From assembly GCA_017446025.1 (NCBI GenBank), contig JAFSRR010000104.1, forward strand, positions 1 through 44,025: a DNA stretch of 44,025 nucleotides, given 5' to 3'. Positions 16,213 to 25,478 of this stretch are shown piece after piece. This stretch comes from Bacteroidales bacterium (lineage in GTDB: Bacteria; Bacteroidota; Bacteroidia; Bacteroidales; UBA1402). The notes under the pieces are model-generated. The model did not search any database. It saw nothing but the letters and a program-made list of their open reading frames with translations, and was not told the DNA's origin. Position numbers and translations under genes: made by a program. How positions within the stretch are numbered: position 1 is the stretch's first letter; the number at the start of each line of letters is the position of its first letter.

Positions 16213-18054
16213 TTATTCTACTGTGACTGATTTGGCCAGGTTACGCGGCTGGTCCACGTCGCGTCCCTTGTTGATGGCAATGTAGTAGGCAAACAGTTGC
16301 AAGGGAATGGAAGATACCACCGGGGCCAGGCATTCGTCCACCGGCGGGATTTCCAGGCAGTAGTCGGCCATGGAAGAGACAATCTGGTCGCCTTTGGTGA
16401 CCAGGGCGATGACCTTGCCGCCACGTGCCTTGATTTCCTGGATATTGCTGATGGTCTTTTCGTAAACGCTGTCGTTGGTGGCAATCACTACGGTGGGCAT
16501 CTCGTTGTCTATCAAAGCAATGGGGCCATGCTTCATTTCGGCGGCCGGGTAGCCTTCGGCATGGATGTAGGAGATTTCCTTCAGCTTCAGGGCGCCTTCC
16601 AGGGCCAGGGGATAGTTGTAGCCGCGACCAAGGTAGAGGAAGTTGTGCGCGTAAGTGAAGATCAGCGACATGTTCTTGATCTGGCTGTCGAGTTTGAGCA
16701 CTTCCTGCAGCAGGTCGGGCAGCGAATAGAGGCTTTTCAGGACCGAGAGATAGCGTTGGTGGTCGATGCTGTTTTTCTCCTTGGCAATAGCCATGGCCAG
16801 CATGCAGAGCACGGTCACCTGACCGGTGAAAGCCTTGGTCGATGCCACGCCGATTTCCGGGCCGACATGAATGTAAGTACCTGAGTGTGTGGCTCTCGGG
16901 ATGGAAGAACCGATGACGTTGCAGATGCCGTATATAAAGGCGCCTTTGCTCTTGGCCAGCTCGACGGCGGCCAGCGTATCGGCCGTTTCGCCCGACTGGG
17001 AGATGGCGATGACCACATCGTCGGAGTTGATCACCGGGTGGCTGTAGCGGAATTCGGAGGCATATTCCACGCAGACGGGAATCTGGCAGAATTCTTCGAT
17101 CATGTGCTTGCCGATGAGTCCGGCATGCCAGGAAGTGCCACAGGCGATAATGATGATTCGTCTGGCATTCAGGAATTTATCTTTGTGGTCGATGACACCC
17201 GACAGCTTGACATCGGTGGCCGACTGGTTGATGCGTCCGCGGATGCAATCCACGATGGTGCGCGGCTGCTCGTTGATCTCCTTGAGCATGAAGTGGTCGT
17301 AACCGCCTTTTTCAAGCTGGGTGATGTTCATATTGAGCTTTTGGACATCGACCTTGGCTTCCTCGTTCTGGAAATTGACAATCTTCAGAGGCTCGTGGCG
17401 GCGTATCTGCACGATTTCCTCGTCGTTGAGATAGACCACCTTGTCGGTGTATTCGATGATGGGGGTGACGTCGGAGGCGATGAAATACTCGTCGTCACCG
17501 ATGCCGATGACCATCGGACTGCTCTTGCGGGCAGCGATGATTTCGTCCTTGTTGCCCTTTTCAATCACGGCGATGGCATAGGCGCCGACTACCTGCTTGA
17601 GGGCCGACTGGACAGCCTCGAACAGCTGGCAATGGTTGGTTTCCTTAATGTATTCGATGAGCTGGACCAGCACTTCGGTGTCTGTGTCGCTCTTGAAAGT
17701 ATAGCCTTCTTTTTCAAGGGCTTGCTTGAGCAGGGCATAGTTTTCGATGATGCCGTTGTGGATGATGGCCAGCGAGTCGTTCTCGGAGTAGTGCGGATGG
17801 GCGTTCACATCGTTGGGTTCGCCGTGGGTGGCCCAGCGGGTGTGGGCGATACCGATGGTGCCCTGGGTGTTTTTCGACTCGGCATAATGTTCCAAATCGG
17901 CCACTTTTCCCTTGGTTTTATAGATATTGATATCTTCTTGGTCGATGAGTGCCACACCGGCACTGTCATATCCTCGATATTCCAGACGATGCAGCCCCTT
18001 GATCAAAATGGGGTAGGCCTGACGGTTTCCGATATAAGCGACAATTCCGCACAT
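16213..18054 (-). CDS. glmS: Glutamine--fructose-6-phosphate aminotransferase (isomerizing)
   Basis: A 613-residue enzyme making glucosamine-6-phosphate from fructose-6-phosphate and glutamine, the entry to peptidoglycan and LPS amino sugars. The start at 18054 gives MCGIVAYIGN, so Cys2 is the Ntn glutaminase nucleophile; LHRLEYRGYDSAG and AIIHNGIIENY complete the glutaminase site. Two SIS isomerase domains follow (ACGTSWHAGLIGK; ISQSGETADTLAA; GRGYNYPLALEGALKLKEIS; AEMKHGPIALI), ending in LAKSVTVE. The reading frame stays open for about 119 codons upstream, but Cys2 must be exposed, so 18054 is firm. No glmS ribozyme could be recognised upstream. Single-gene unit. Confidence 0.97.
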   Translation of the reverse strand: MCGIVAYIGNRQAYPILIKGLHRLEYRGYDSAGVALIDQEDINIYKTKGKVADLEHYAESKNTQGTIGIAHTRWATHGEPNDVNAHPHYSENDSLAIIHNGIIENYALLKQALEKEGYTFKSDTDTEVLVQLIEYIKETNHCQLFEAVQSALKQVVGAYAIAVIEKGNKDEIIAARKSSPMVIGIGDDEYFIASDVTPIIEYTDKVVYLNDEEIVQIRRHEPLKIVNFQNEEAKVDVQKLNMNITQLEKGGYDHFMLKEINEQPRTIVDCIRGRINQSATDVKLSGVIDHKDKFLNARRIIIIACGTSWHAGLIGKHMIEEFCQIPVCVEYASEFRYSHPVINSDDVVIAISQSGETADTLAAVELAKSKGAFIYGICNVIGSSIPRATHSGTYIHVGPEIGVASTKAFTGQVTVLCMLAMAIAKEKNSIDHQRYLSVLKSLYSLPDLLQEVLKLDSQIKNMSLIFTYAHNFLYLGRGYNYPLALEGALKLKEISYIHAEGYPAAEMKHGPIALIDNEMPTVVIATNDSVYEKTISNIQEIKARGGKVIALVTKGDQIVSSMADYCLEIPPVDECLAPVVSSIPLQLFAYYIAINKGRDVDQPRNLAKSVTVE

Positions 18055-18085
18055 AATAGTAAGGTTTGAGTGTTTTTGAATGGGA

Positions 18086-18093
18086 CAAAAATA
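18086..18093 (-). promoter_or_regulatory. Putative -7 promoter element of glmS
   Basis: The minus strand reads TATTTTTG, a full TAnnTTTG match, 31 bases before the glmS ATG. No good -33 box at 19-21 bases. Confidence 0.45.
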
Positions 18094-18739
18094 CAACGAA
18101 TAGAAAAAACTCATGTAATGTGGCCGGAAAAAAATATTTGAAGCACTTGGCCGACATGGAGGGATTTGATTTAAATGCTTGTATAGTAGTTGTTTGTGTG
18201 CGATAAAACGCTTTTTTAACTCGCTGAGAATCGAATATTCGGCTTCTATGTGTGATTCTGTAGGGAAATACGGGCATGTCGAGCCATTTTCCCCGTTGAA
18301 ATCGATGAATTTTCCTTCAGAGGGGGGAGTGGGATCGTTTATTTCCAGGCACCATATAATCCTTAAAGCAATTAACAATTCGGAGAGTTTCCAGAGGGGA
18401 CTGTTTTGCATACGGCTGACGATTTTGCATAGCGTTTGGGTGGGAGAGTTTATACGATGGAAAGGCAGTGGATAAGCCGTGATGTATGTATAAATGTCGG
18501 ATGCCTATTTTGTCATGATGAAAAATGTGTATCCTGTTTTAAAATGACAAATGTGGAACTTTGAGGCTTGATCGATGATTCTAGCCATGTTGATGCCGAG
18601 TGGCAAAACCGACTTGAAGCAACTGCTTTGGAAGAGTGGTGTATTTGACTGGGTATAATTGGATTTAGTGTCATATTAATCCCTTTTCATCGGGCATTTC
18701 GGGCTGTTTTATTCCTGGCGGTTCGAATACTTAAAGTTG

Positions 18740-18759
18740 ATACGTTATATATGTCGTAT
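18740..18759. promoter_or_regulatory. Palindrome ATACG-N10-CGTAT, possible operator
   Basis: A 20-base sequence in which 16 positions are symmetric: ATACG and CGTAT arms, with a central ATATAT and two unpaired bases on each side of it. It lies in the noncoding stretch about 180 bases upstream of the XRE-regulator promoter. Its size and symmetry suit a dimeric DNA-binding protein; no copy was noticed elsewhere in the window. Confidence 0.35.
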
Positions 18760-18941
18760 TAATATATTGGAATATAGCGTTTTGAATATCTGAAGTCGTG
18801 CCGATTTGGTAACAGGGACTTAATCGTGAACGAATGCAAAACCATTGGCTTTCTTTTACTTTTGCTTTTGTCAAACAAATCGCAATTTTACAAGTTTGAA
18901 TTTTGGTTTTGTGGATGGTGAAAAATATTATTCTTTTGTCA

Positions 18942-18972
18942 TTTGTCCAATGAAAAATTATATATACATTTG
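18942..18972 (+). promoter_or_regulatory. Promoter of the XRE-family regulator gene
   Basis: TTTG (18942-18945), a 19-base spacer and TACATTTG (18965-18972) match both elements. This places transcription start near 18979 and argues for translation from the ATG at 19005. Confidence 0.7.
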
Positions 18973-19004
18973 TGGAAATCAAAATGCATAATATACAGTG
19001 TAAG

Positions 19005-19439
19005 ATGAAAGACAGGATCAGACAAATCATGGAGTATGAGGGCTTGAATGCGGCCCAGTTCTCTAAAAAAGTGCAAATAAACGGCTCTGCTTTGTCCCAT
19101 ATTCTCAACGATCGCAACCTTCCCAGCTCTTCCGCCTTGATGAGAATCATCTCTGCCTGCCCGGAAATCGACGTGGAATGGCTGATGACGGGCAAAGGAG
19201 AGATGTTGAAGTCGGAAAACGGCGCTGATTACCCTGTTTTGTTTCCTGAGAATCCCGTATCTGTACCCACAGCTACGGATGAGGAAGAATATGCTACGGA
19301 AAAAGGCTCTAAAAAGCTGTCAAAACCGAGAAAAACAATTGATATACAGGAAGAAATCATCGATAAAACGGCTCATTCCCGTATCACCAAAATCGTTGTT
19401 TTCTACGCCGACAACACCTTCGAGGAGTTCAGCAAGTGA
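19005..19439 (+). CDS. Small XRE-type helix-turn-helix regulator
   Basis: A 144-residue protein whose N-terminal ~65 residues form a helix-turn-helix of the XRE/Cro type: MKDRIRQIMEYEGL, then FSKKVQINGSALSHILNDRN as the two DNA-recognition helices, and IDVEWLMTGKGEM closing the domain. This layout is common in Bacteroidales regulators. The rest is a charged, apparently unstructured linker and a short C-terminal segment (RITKIVVFYADNTFEEFSK). Start at 19005 chosen because family members begin MKDRIRQIM and upstream in-frame starts lie at or very near the predicted transcription start. Targets unknown; the palindrome upstream and the pyrK promoter downstream are candidates. Followed after 75 bases by pyrK, which has its own promoter. 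Confidence 0.82.
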   Translation: MKDRIRQIMEYEGLNAAQFSKKVQINGSALSHILNDRNLPSSSALMRIISACPEIDVEWLMTGKGEMLKSENGADYPVLFPENPVSVPTATDEEEYATEKGSKKLSKPRKTIDIQEEIIDKTAHSRITKIVVFYADNTFEEFSK

Positions 19440-19447
19440 TTTTTTTA

Positions 19448-19479
19448 CTTGCGTTTGGTTTCGTCTTTCACTACCTTTG
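19448..19479 (+). promoter_or_regulatory. Promoter of the pyrK operon
   Basis: CTTG (19448-19451), a 20-base spacer and TACCTTTG (19472-19479). It lies between the XRE gene and pyrK, giving a leader of about 30 bases. Confidence 0.58.
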
Positions 19480-19514
19480 ACCTCATATATTTATAAGGTA
19501 TCATCCCATTGAGT

Positions 19515-20294
19515 ATGACGAAACGTATCATAGACTTGCGCTTGGTTGAGAAGCGGGAATGGCCCCAGGCGGTGCTGTTGAAGCTTCGAAGCGATGTGGA
19601 ACCCTTGCCGGAAGCGGCTCCGGGGCAATTTGTGCAAGTGCGTGTGGATCAGTCTCCTGCCACCTATTTGCGTCGTCCGATATCTATCCATTTCATCGAT
19701 CGGGAACGTCGTGAGCTGTGGCTGCTGGTACGTAAAGTCGGTGCCGGAACCCGTGCCATGGCCGACTGGCCTCTGCAGACCCGGGTCAATGTCGTTTTTC
19801 CCTTGGGACATCCCTATACCTTGCCCAAGGCTTCCAAAAAGGAGCGTTGTTTGTTGGTGGGCGGTGGTATCGGGCTGGCTCCTTTGCTCTATTTGGGCAA
19901 AATGCTTCATGAACAAGGTCATCATCCCATGTTTTTGCTGGGTGGACGCAGTGCCGACGATCTGATACAACTCAATGAATTTGAACAATATGGCGAGCTG
20001 TGCCTCACCACCGAGGATGGCTCGGCCGGTATCAAGGGGCTGGTGACAGCCCATCCTGTCTTGCAGGGGCCCTCGCCCGACCGGATCTATTGCTGCGGTC
20101 CTAAGCCCATGATGGTGGCGGTGGCCCGTTATGCCCGTCAAAAAGGCCTTTGGTGCGAAGTTTCCCTTGAAAACACCATGGCATGCGGCATCGGTGCCTG
20201 CCTGTGCTGCGTGGAAGACACCGTCGAGGGACATCGCTGTGTCTGTCAGGAGGGACCGGTTTTTAATATCAATCAACTGAAATGGCAGATCTGA
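19515..20294 (+). CDS. pyrK: Dihydroorotate dehydrogenase electron-transfer subunit (PyrK)
   Basis: A 259-residue iron-sulfur flavoprotein that passes electrons from PyrD to NAD+ in the class 1B dihydroorotate dehydrogenase. Domains in order: FAD-binding barrel with [10 protein letters not shown] (about 52-61) and [11 protein letters not shown]-binding domain with [16 protein letters not shown] (about 112-127) and YCCGPKPMM; and a C-terminal [2Fe-2S] site with [14 protein letters not shown] and CVCQEGPVF. The ATG at 19515 ([10 protein letters not shown]) is preferred over a TTG two codons earlier. It overlaps pyrD by 13 bases, so translation of the two is probably coupled. Confidence 0.95.
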   Translation: MTKRIIDLRLVEKREWPQAVLLKLRSDVEPLPEAAPGQFVQVRVDQSPATYLRRPISIHFIDRERRELWLLVRKVGAGTRAMADWPLQTRVNVVFPLGHPYTLPKASKKERCLLVGGGIGLAPLLYLGKMLHEQGHHPMFLLGGRSADDLIQLNEFEQYGELCLTTEDGSAGIKGLVTAHPVLQGPSPDRIYCCGPKPMMVAVARYARQKGLWCEVSLENTMACGIGACLCCVEDTVEGHRCVCQEGPVFNINQLKWQI

Positions 20295-21193
20295 GTATAC
20301 ATCTTCCTGGTTTGAGCCTGAAAAATCCGGTGCTGACCGCCTCGGGCACTTTCGGGTATGGCCGTGAATACACCGATTTCATCGACCTTTCCGACTTGGG
20401 TGGGATCATTGTCAAGGGGACCACTTTGCATCCCCGCGAGGGCAATGCCTATCCCCGTATGGCCGAAACTCCTTCTGGCATGCTCAATGCCGTGGGGCTG
20501 CAAAACAAGGGCGTGGACTATTTTGTCGAGCATATTTACCCCGAAGTTAGCCAGTATGATACGAGGGTATTGGTCAATGTCTCGGGTTCGACCGTCGATG
20601 ACTACGTGGCCTGTGCCGAAAAGATCCAAGCCCTGGACAAGATTCCGGCCATCGAGTTGAACGTCTCCTGTCCCAATGTCAAGCAGGGCGGTATGGCTTT
20701 CGGCGTGAGTTGCGAGGGAATAGCCAGCGTGGTGGGTGCTGTCCGCAAGGTGTATCATAAACATCTGATGGTCAAGCTGTCGCCCAATGTGACCAGCATC
20801 GCCGACATCGCTATGGCGGCCGAAGCTGCCGGGGCCGATTCGGTCTCGCTCATCAATACGCTACTGGGTATGTCCATCGATGCCGAAAAGCGTCGTCCCA
20901 GACTTTCGACCGTCACGGGCGGCCTGTCGGGCGCTTGTGTCAAACCGGTGGCCCTGCGCATGGTCTGGCAGGTGGCCAAGGCCGTGAAAATCCCGGTCAT
21001 CGGACTGGGCGGCATTTCATCGGCCACCGATGCCATCGAGTTCCTGCTGGCCGGAGCCAGCGCCGTGCAGATCGGTACGGCCAACTTTATCGATCCCGCC
21101 GTCAGCGTGAAGGTGGTACGCGGTATCGAGGATTATTGTGAACGTCATCATATTGAGGCGGTTTCGTCACTGACGGGCGCCTTGGAAATATAG
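20282..21193 (+). CDS. pyrD: Dihydroorotate dehydrogenase, class 1B catalytic subunit
   Basis: A 303-residue FMN enzyme oxidising dihydroorotate to orotate in the cytosol. Family signs: [15 protein letters not shown] at about 14-28, [13 protein letters not shown] near 125 with the class 1 catalytic Cys, [10 protein letters not shown] near 160, and the FMN phosphate loop [13 protein letters not shown] near 240. Absence of the class 2 membrane helix and overlap with pyrK assign it to class 1B. The small lipoprotein gene starts 7 bases after its stop. Confidence 0.96.
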   Translation: MADLSIHLPGLSLKNPVLTASGTFGYGREYTDFIDLSDLGGIIVKGTTLHPREGNAYPRMAETPSGMLNAVGLQNKGVDYFVEHIYPEVSQYDTRVLVNVSGSTVDDYVACAEKIQALDKIPAIELNVSCPNVKQGGMAFGVSCEGIASVVGAVRKVYHKHLMVKLSPNVTSIADIAMAAEAAGADSVSLINTLLGMSIDAEKRRPRLSTVTGGLSGACVKPVALRMVWQVAKAVKIPVIGLGGISSATDAIEFLLAGASAVQIGTANFIDPAVSVKVVRGIEDYCERHHIEAVSSLTGALEI

Positions 21194-21200
21194 TTTGGTT

Positions 21201-21590
21201 ATGAAACGCGCAAAATGGCTGGTCACCGGACTGGCTCTCTGTCTTTTGATGCTGGGTTTCAGCGCATGCGTAACGGACAACCCCGTGGAATGCGATGAGA
21301 GCGACCTGGTCGGTCTGTGGTACAACGATGCCAATCCTCAGGAATTCTGGCGCTATTACAGCAATGGCGACGGTTACACCTGGGATGAATCGGAGGATGT
21401 CCACGAAAATGAGGCCCAGCCCTTTAAGTGGACGCTTGAAGATGGCAAATTGACACAGTATCACATCATTTCAATCAGCGGGTCCAAGATTCCCAAGGGT
21501 CCTTATACCATAGTGGAGATGAGCCACTCGCACATGGCCTACAAGGATTCCTACAAGAAAATATCTTTCACCAGAGTATCAGATCATTAA
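21201..21590 (+). CDS. Small predicted lipoprotein of unknown function
   Basis: A 129-residue protein starting with a lipoprotein signal: positively charged MKRAK, a hydrophobic stretch (7-20) and FSAC, giving Cys23 as the probable lipidated residue. The mature part contains DLVGLWYNDANPQEFWRYY and a C-terminal half rich in beta-type alternation, reminiscent of small lipocalin-like lipoproteins of Bacteroidales (the GxW near the start of the barrel supports this). I do not recognise a specific function. It lies 7 bases after pyrD and 6 bases before the AsmA-like gene, so it is read from the pyr transcript. The in-frame TTG at 21195 is an unlikely start. Confidence 0.75.
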   Translation: MKRAKWLVTGLALCLLMLGFSACVTDNPVECDESDLVGLWYNDANPQEFWRYYSNGDGYTWDESEDVHENEAQPFKWTLEDGKLTQYHIISISGSKIPKGPYTIVEMSHSHMAYKDSYKKISFTRVSDH

Positions 21591-21596
21591 TCGGCT

Positions 21597-24500
21597 ATGA
21601 AAAAGTTCTTCAAAATAGCGGGTATCAGCCTTTTGTCGCTGTTGGTCCTGGTGATCGTCGTCGTGGGTTGTGCCCTGGCCTATGTCTTTTCGCCCGACAA
21701 GCTCACCCGTCTGGTCGACAAGTATGCGGGCGAGTTTGTGCAATGTGATTACAACATCGGGCGGGTTGAGCCCACTTTTTTCCGTACCTTCCCGCACTTC
21801 GGCCTCGCCATCGACGACCTTTTGCTGCGCAATGCCGAGTTTACCCCCGATACGCTGCTGTATGTCCATCGCCTGCGCGCCGGCTTGGATGTCAAGGCAT
21901 TTGTCAAGCATCAGGAACTGCTGCTCGACGACCTTGTCATGGACGGCCTGGTGTGCCATGTCCGTATCAACGAAAAGGGACAGGGCAACTATGAGGTCTT
22001 TGCCACCGACACTGTCGAAAAACCCGAAGAGGAGCCCACCCAGCTGGTGTTGCCTTTCAAAAAGCTGGATCTCGACAATCTCTCCTTTACCAATATGCTG
22101 CTTACCTTCACTAGCGAGGCCGACACCCTGGAGGCCGTCTTGAAGGACATGTCGCTCAAGGCCCGTGTCAAATCTCAGGACGAGGCCATGGACGGCCGTT
22201 TGCAATTGGAGGTGCCCAGTCTCTATGCCCGTCAGGGAGAGACCGTTTGGCTCGATCGTAAATCGTTGGGCCTCAATGTGCCTTTTGAGGCCAATCTGCT
22301 ACCCGAAAAGATACAGTTGGACCTTCACCGGGCCACCCTGGCCCTGGAGGCTTTGATTCTGCAACTCGATGGGCAGGCTGCCTATGAGACAGAAAACGGA
22401 GCTGTCCAGACCCTGCTGGATTTCGAGCTGGGCCGTGGCCTGGAACCGCTGGACACCTATCTCAGCCTTGTTCCGGCTTCCATGTCGTCGATGCTCGACA
22501 ATCTGGCCTTGGACGGCCGGGTGGCATTGAGCGGCCATATTGAAGGCACCCTTATCGATACAGTCCTGCCTTGCGTGGATGTCAAGCTGCAGCTGGCCGA
22601 TACCAGGGTCGTGTATGCCGATCTGCCTGAAATCAGCGACCTGGGACTGCTGGTCAATGCTCATTTGGATATGAACCACCAGGAAGCCTGCGGTTTGTTG
22701 ATGGAAGATCTCTCGCTGCGTGCCAACGACTCCCGTCTGCAAGCCAGCGGGGCAGTGGCCGACCTCTTGAGCGACGACCGCCGCATCAAGCTGGAAGCCA
22801 AACTGTCGGCCCTTTTGCCGGCCTGGAAGGACTTTCTGCCCGACAACCTGGTCATCAACAGCGGCAAAGTGGAGGGCGACCTGGCTCTGGAAGCCACCCA
22901 GCCTCAGCTGATAGACATGAATCTCAAAGAAATAGCGCTTGACACTCACTTTAAATTCCGCAACCTGGATGTCGCTTACGATACGCTCTGCGTCAAGCTG
23001 CCTTCGGCCGATTTGACGGCCGGTCTGCGCCAGCATCGCACCAAGCCGCTGTATGTGCGTCTTTCCAAAGTCGGTGACTTGTCGGCATCGATGGGTCAGA
23101 ACATGCAGGCCTCCTTGGAGCAGGCGGCGCTGGATCTCTATGTGTCCGATGTGTTGAACCGTCAGGACAAAGTCAGTGTCGATGGCCAGTTGACAGCCAA
23201 CCGGCTTGCCGGCAGCCTGGATGACATGGGAGGAGAACTAGGGCAGGCCATCTGCAGTTTCGATGCCGTGCTCAATCTGCAGGACAGCACGGCTGTGCCC
23301 CAGGTCAAGGCCCAGTTGACGGCCGGGAGCATCGAAGGCCATACAGCCGAATTGCTGGCCTCGCTCCGCCAGCCGCAGGTGGACATCGACCTGCAGCCGC
23401 AGGCCAAGGATCCCAGCCAAATGCAGGTGGCTCTGAAATACCAGAACGAGGGCCTGTCGGTGGAAATGCCCGACACGAAGATATCCTCCGACCGTCTGAG
23501 TGTGGCTGCCGACCTGCGTCAGGACAAAACGGCCGATGAAATCTTGCTCCAATGGAATCCCCAGGCCAGTTTCAACTGGCAGAACGGCTATTGCAGCACC
23601 GCCTCTTTGGCCCAGGAGATCAAGGTGCCGCAGATTGCCTTCGATTTTCACGACGACCATCTGGTCATTGCCCAGAGCAGTGTCCAACTGGGCAATTCTG
23701 ATTTCCATCTGACGGGCGAGGTGCGCAACCTGGTCGATTATCTCAAGAACAACGGCTTGTTGAAGGGTGAGTTGTCGTTTGTTTCGCATCATGCCGATGT
23801 CAACGAGCTGATGCTGCTCACCAGCGGTCTGGGCAGCGATTCCACCGACCTGGTCATCACAGCCGAGGAGCAGGCCGAACTGGATTCAGTTTCCCAGGAA
23901 GAGCCGCATCCTTTCATCGTGCCCAAGGGCATGGACCTGATCCTGCACACCAACATCGAAGAGGCTGAGATCGGCTCCCAGACGGCCAGGAACATCGGCG
24001 GCAACCTCTATGTACGCGACGGGGTGCTGGTGCTCGAAGAAATGGGCTTTATCTGTGAGGCTGCCAAGCTACAGCTCACGGCCATGTACCGTTCGCCCCG
24101 GCCCAACCATCTATATATCGGCCTGGACTACCACATGGTGGATATCCAGATAGAGGAACTGCTTGAGATGATTCCCCAGGTGGACGATGTGCTGCCCATG
24201 TTGCGTTCGTTCAAGGGAGGCGCCCAGTTCCACCTGGCTGCCGAGACTTACATGAATGCCCGCTACGACTTGAAGAAATCCACCTTGCGCGGCGCAGCTT
24301 CCCTGGCAGGCGAGGATTTGGTGCTTCTCGACGGCGAACAGTTCTCTGAAATAGCCAAGATACTGATGTTCAGCAAAAAGACGGAAAACAAGATAGACAC
24401 CATCCAAGCCGAGCTGACCGTTTTCCGCAACGAGGTGGATATCTATCCCTTGCAGGTGTCCATGGACAAGTACCGGGCCATCGTGGCCGGCCGTCACAAC

Positions 24501-24707
24501 CTGGACATGACCTTTGACTACCATATCTCGCTGGTCAAGCCGCTCAAGATCGGTGTCAATGTCGGAGGTTCGCTCGACAAACTGAAGATCCGTCCGGCCA
24601 AGTGCCTCTATACCGACCAGTACCACCCTTCGCGTCAGCATGTGGTCGAACAGCAGCAGCTCAATTTGCGCAACATCATCCGCGAAACGCTTATCAAGGA
24701 ACTGTAG
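21597..24707 (+). CDS. AsmA-like envelope protein
   Basis: A 1036-residue protein anchored by one N-terminal helix (about 7-30, LLSLLVLVIVVVGCALAYVF), followed by a long, repetitive beta-rich region. The segment after the helix (LTRLVDKYAGEFVQCDYNIGRVEPTFF split around residues 36-62) and FPHFGLAIDDLLLRN match the AsmA family, whose members bridge the periplasm and are implicated in phospholipid transport to the outer membrane. The C-terminal part (about 860-1010) resembles the AsmA C-terminal domain. Last gene of the pyrK-pyrD operon; a strong terminator follows. A TamB homolog is at the right end of the window. Confidence 0.87.
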   Translation: MKKFFKIAGISLLSLLVLVIVVVGCALAYVFSPDKLTRLVDKYAGEFVQCDYNIGRVEPTFFRTFPHFGLAIDDLLLRNAEFTPDTLLYVHRLRAGLDVKAFVKHQELLLDDLVMDGLVCHVRINEKGQGNYEVFATDTVEKPEEEPTQLVLPFKKLDLDNLSFTNMLLTFTSEADTLEAVLKDMSLKARVKSQDEAMDGRLQLEVPSLYARQGETVWLDRKSLGLNVPFEANLLPEKIQLDLHRATLALEALILQLDGQAAYETENGAVQTLLDFELGRGLEPLDTYLSLVPASMSSMLDNLALDGRVALSGHIEGTLIDTVLPCVDVKLQLADTRVVYADLPEISDLGLLVNAHLDMNHQEACGLLMEDLSLRANDSRLQASGAVADLLSDDRRIKLEAKLSALLPAWKDFLPDNLVINSGKVEGDLALEATQPQLIDMNLKEIALDTHFKFRNLDVAYDTLCVKLPSADLTAGLRQHRTKPLYVRLSKVGDLSASMGQNMQASLEQAALDLYVSDVLNRQDKVSVDGQLTANRLAGSLDDMGGELGQAICSFDAVLNLQDSTAVPQVKAQLTAGSIEGHTAELLASLRQPQVDIDLQPQAKDPSQMQVALKYQNEGLSVEMPDTKISSDRLSVAADLRQDKTADEILLQWNPQASFNWQNGYCSTASLAQEIKVPQIAFDFHDDHLVIAQSSVQLGNSDFHLTGEVRNLVDYLKNNGLLKGELSFVSHHADVNELMLLTSGLGSDSTDLVITAEEQAELDSVSQEEPHPFIVPKGMDLILHTNIEEAEIGSQTARNIGGNLYVRDGVLVLEEMGFICEAAKLQLTAMYRSPRPNHLYIGLDYHMVDIQIEELLEMIPQVDDVLPMLRSFKGGAQFHLAAETYMNARYDLKKSTLRGAASLAGEDLVLLDGEQFSEIAKILMFSKKTENKIDTIQAELTVFRNEVDIYPLQVSMDKYRAIVAGRHNLDMTFDYHISLVKPLKIGVNVGGSLDKLKIRPAKCLYTDQYHPSRQHVVEQQQLNLRNIIRETLIKEL

Positions 24708-24732
24708 TTTGCACCGCGGGCCACATAAGAAC

Positions 24733-24772
24733 AACCCCGAAAGCCTTGTTTGTGAGACTTTCGGGGTTTTGT
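24733..24772 (+). terminator. Terminator after the pyrK-asmA operon
   Basis: Perfect 11-base inverted repeat AACCCCGAAAG / CTTTCGGGGTT with a 14-base loop, then TTGTGT. It separates the AsmA gene from the convergent trmD and could also end trmD transcripts. Confidence 0.85.
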
Positions 24773-24794
24773 GTATCTTGAATCGCCGGTTGGT

Positions 24795-25478
24795 TCAGTG
24801 GTTTTGCAGCAGGTCGGGCCTGAGTTCGCGGGTGCGTTTCTCGGCCTGTTCCAGTTCCCATTCATCCACCTTGCGCTGGTTGCCGGAAAGCAGGATTTCA
24901 GGCACTTTCCAGCCTTTGTAGTCGGCCGGACGGGTATAGACCGGGGCGGCCAGCAGATTGTCCTGGAAACAGTCGTTGAAGGCCGACTGTTCGTCGTGGA
25001 TGGCCCCGGGCAGCAGCCGGATGACACTGTCGGCAATGACGGCTGCCGCCAGCTCACCGCCTGTCAACACATAGTCACCGATGGAGATTTCACGGGTGAT
25101 GAGGTGCTCGCGGATACGGTGGTCGATGCCTTTGTAGTGGCCGCAGAGGATGATGATGTTCTCGTAGAGCGACATCTGGTTGGCCATCTTCTGGTTGAGC
25201 ATTTCCCCGTCGGGTGAGGTGTAGATGACCTCATCGTACCTTCGCTGGCTCTTCAGATGGGTGATGACCCGGTCGATGGGCTCGATCTGCAGCACCATGC
25301 CTTTGGAAAAGCCGAAGGCCTCGTCATCGACACGGCGGTGCTTGAGGTCGGTGGAGTAGTCGCGCAGGTTGTGGACCTCGATCTCGACCAGGCCTTTGTT
25401 GCGGGCTCGCTGGATGATGGAGCAGTTGAGCGGGCCTTGCAGCATTTCGGGCAATACGGTGATAATGTCTATTCTCAT
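24795..25478 (-). CDS. trmD: tRNA (guanine-N1)-methyltransferase
   Basis: A 227-residue SPOUT-family enzyme that methylates G37 of tRNAs to prevent frameshifting. Diagnostic segments: [28 protein letters not shown] (about 112-127), and the trefoil-knot SAM site [16 protein letters not shown] (about 130-145), then [11 protein letters not shown] and [21 protein letters not shown]. The loop that in many TrmD proteins reads YGGGPGM is AFGFSKGM here (about residues 58-65). The ATG at 25478 is chosen because it begins the family's conserved N-terminus; 43 in-frame upstream codons look noncoding. The usual neighbours rpsP, rimM and rplS are absent. Lies convergent with the AsmA gene. Confidence 0.95.
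   Translation of the reverse strand: MRIDIITVLPEMLQGPLNCSIIQRARNKGLVEIEVHNLRDYSTDLKHRRVDDEAFGFSKGMVLQIEPIDRVITHLKSQRRYDEVIYTSPDGEMLNQKMANQMSLYENIIILCGHYKGIDHRIREHLITREISIGDYVLTGGELAAAVIADSVIRLLPGAIHDEQSAFNDCFQDNLLAAPVYTRPADYKGWKVPEILLSGNQRKVDEWELEQAEKRTRELRPDLLQNH

Larger units (their letters stand above)
18055..18964 (+). other. 0.9-kb AT-rich stretch without a recognisable gene
   Basis: The gap between glmS (minus) and the XRE regulator (plus) is clearly richer in A and T than the surrounding genes. Short open frames exist on both strands, including an in-frame extension of glmS, but none has coding-like composition or similarity I recognise. It contains a putative glmS -7 element, a 20-base palindrome at 18740-18759 and the -33 box of the regulator promoter. 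An unmatched TACTTTTG lies at 18857-18864. An unrecognised small RNA or degraded gene cannot be excluded. Confidence 0.6.

Noticed and set aside
18055..18200. glmS ribozyme or riboswitch upstream of glmS.
   Set aside because: No glmS ribozyme core was recognised, and the element is chiefly known from Firmicutes.
18055..18411. In-frame open extension upstream of glmS (about 119 codons).
   Set aside because: GlmS needs Cys2 at its N-terminus after removal of Met; the extension is AT-rich, has no known domain and overlaps the likely -7 box.
18179..18475. 98-codon plus-strand open frame in the AT-rich gap.
   Set aside because: No ribosome-binding site, promoter or recognisable protein; it lies opposite another non-convincing frame.
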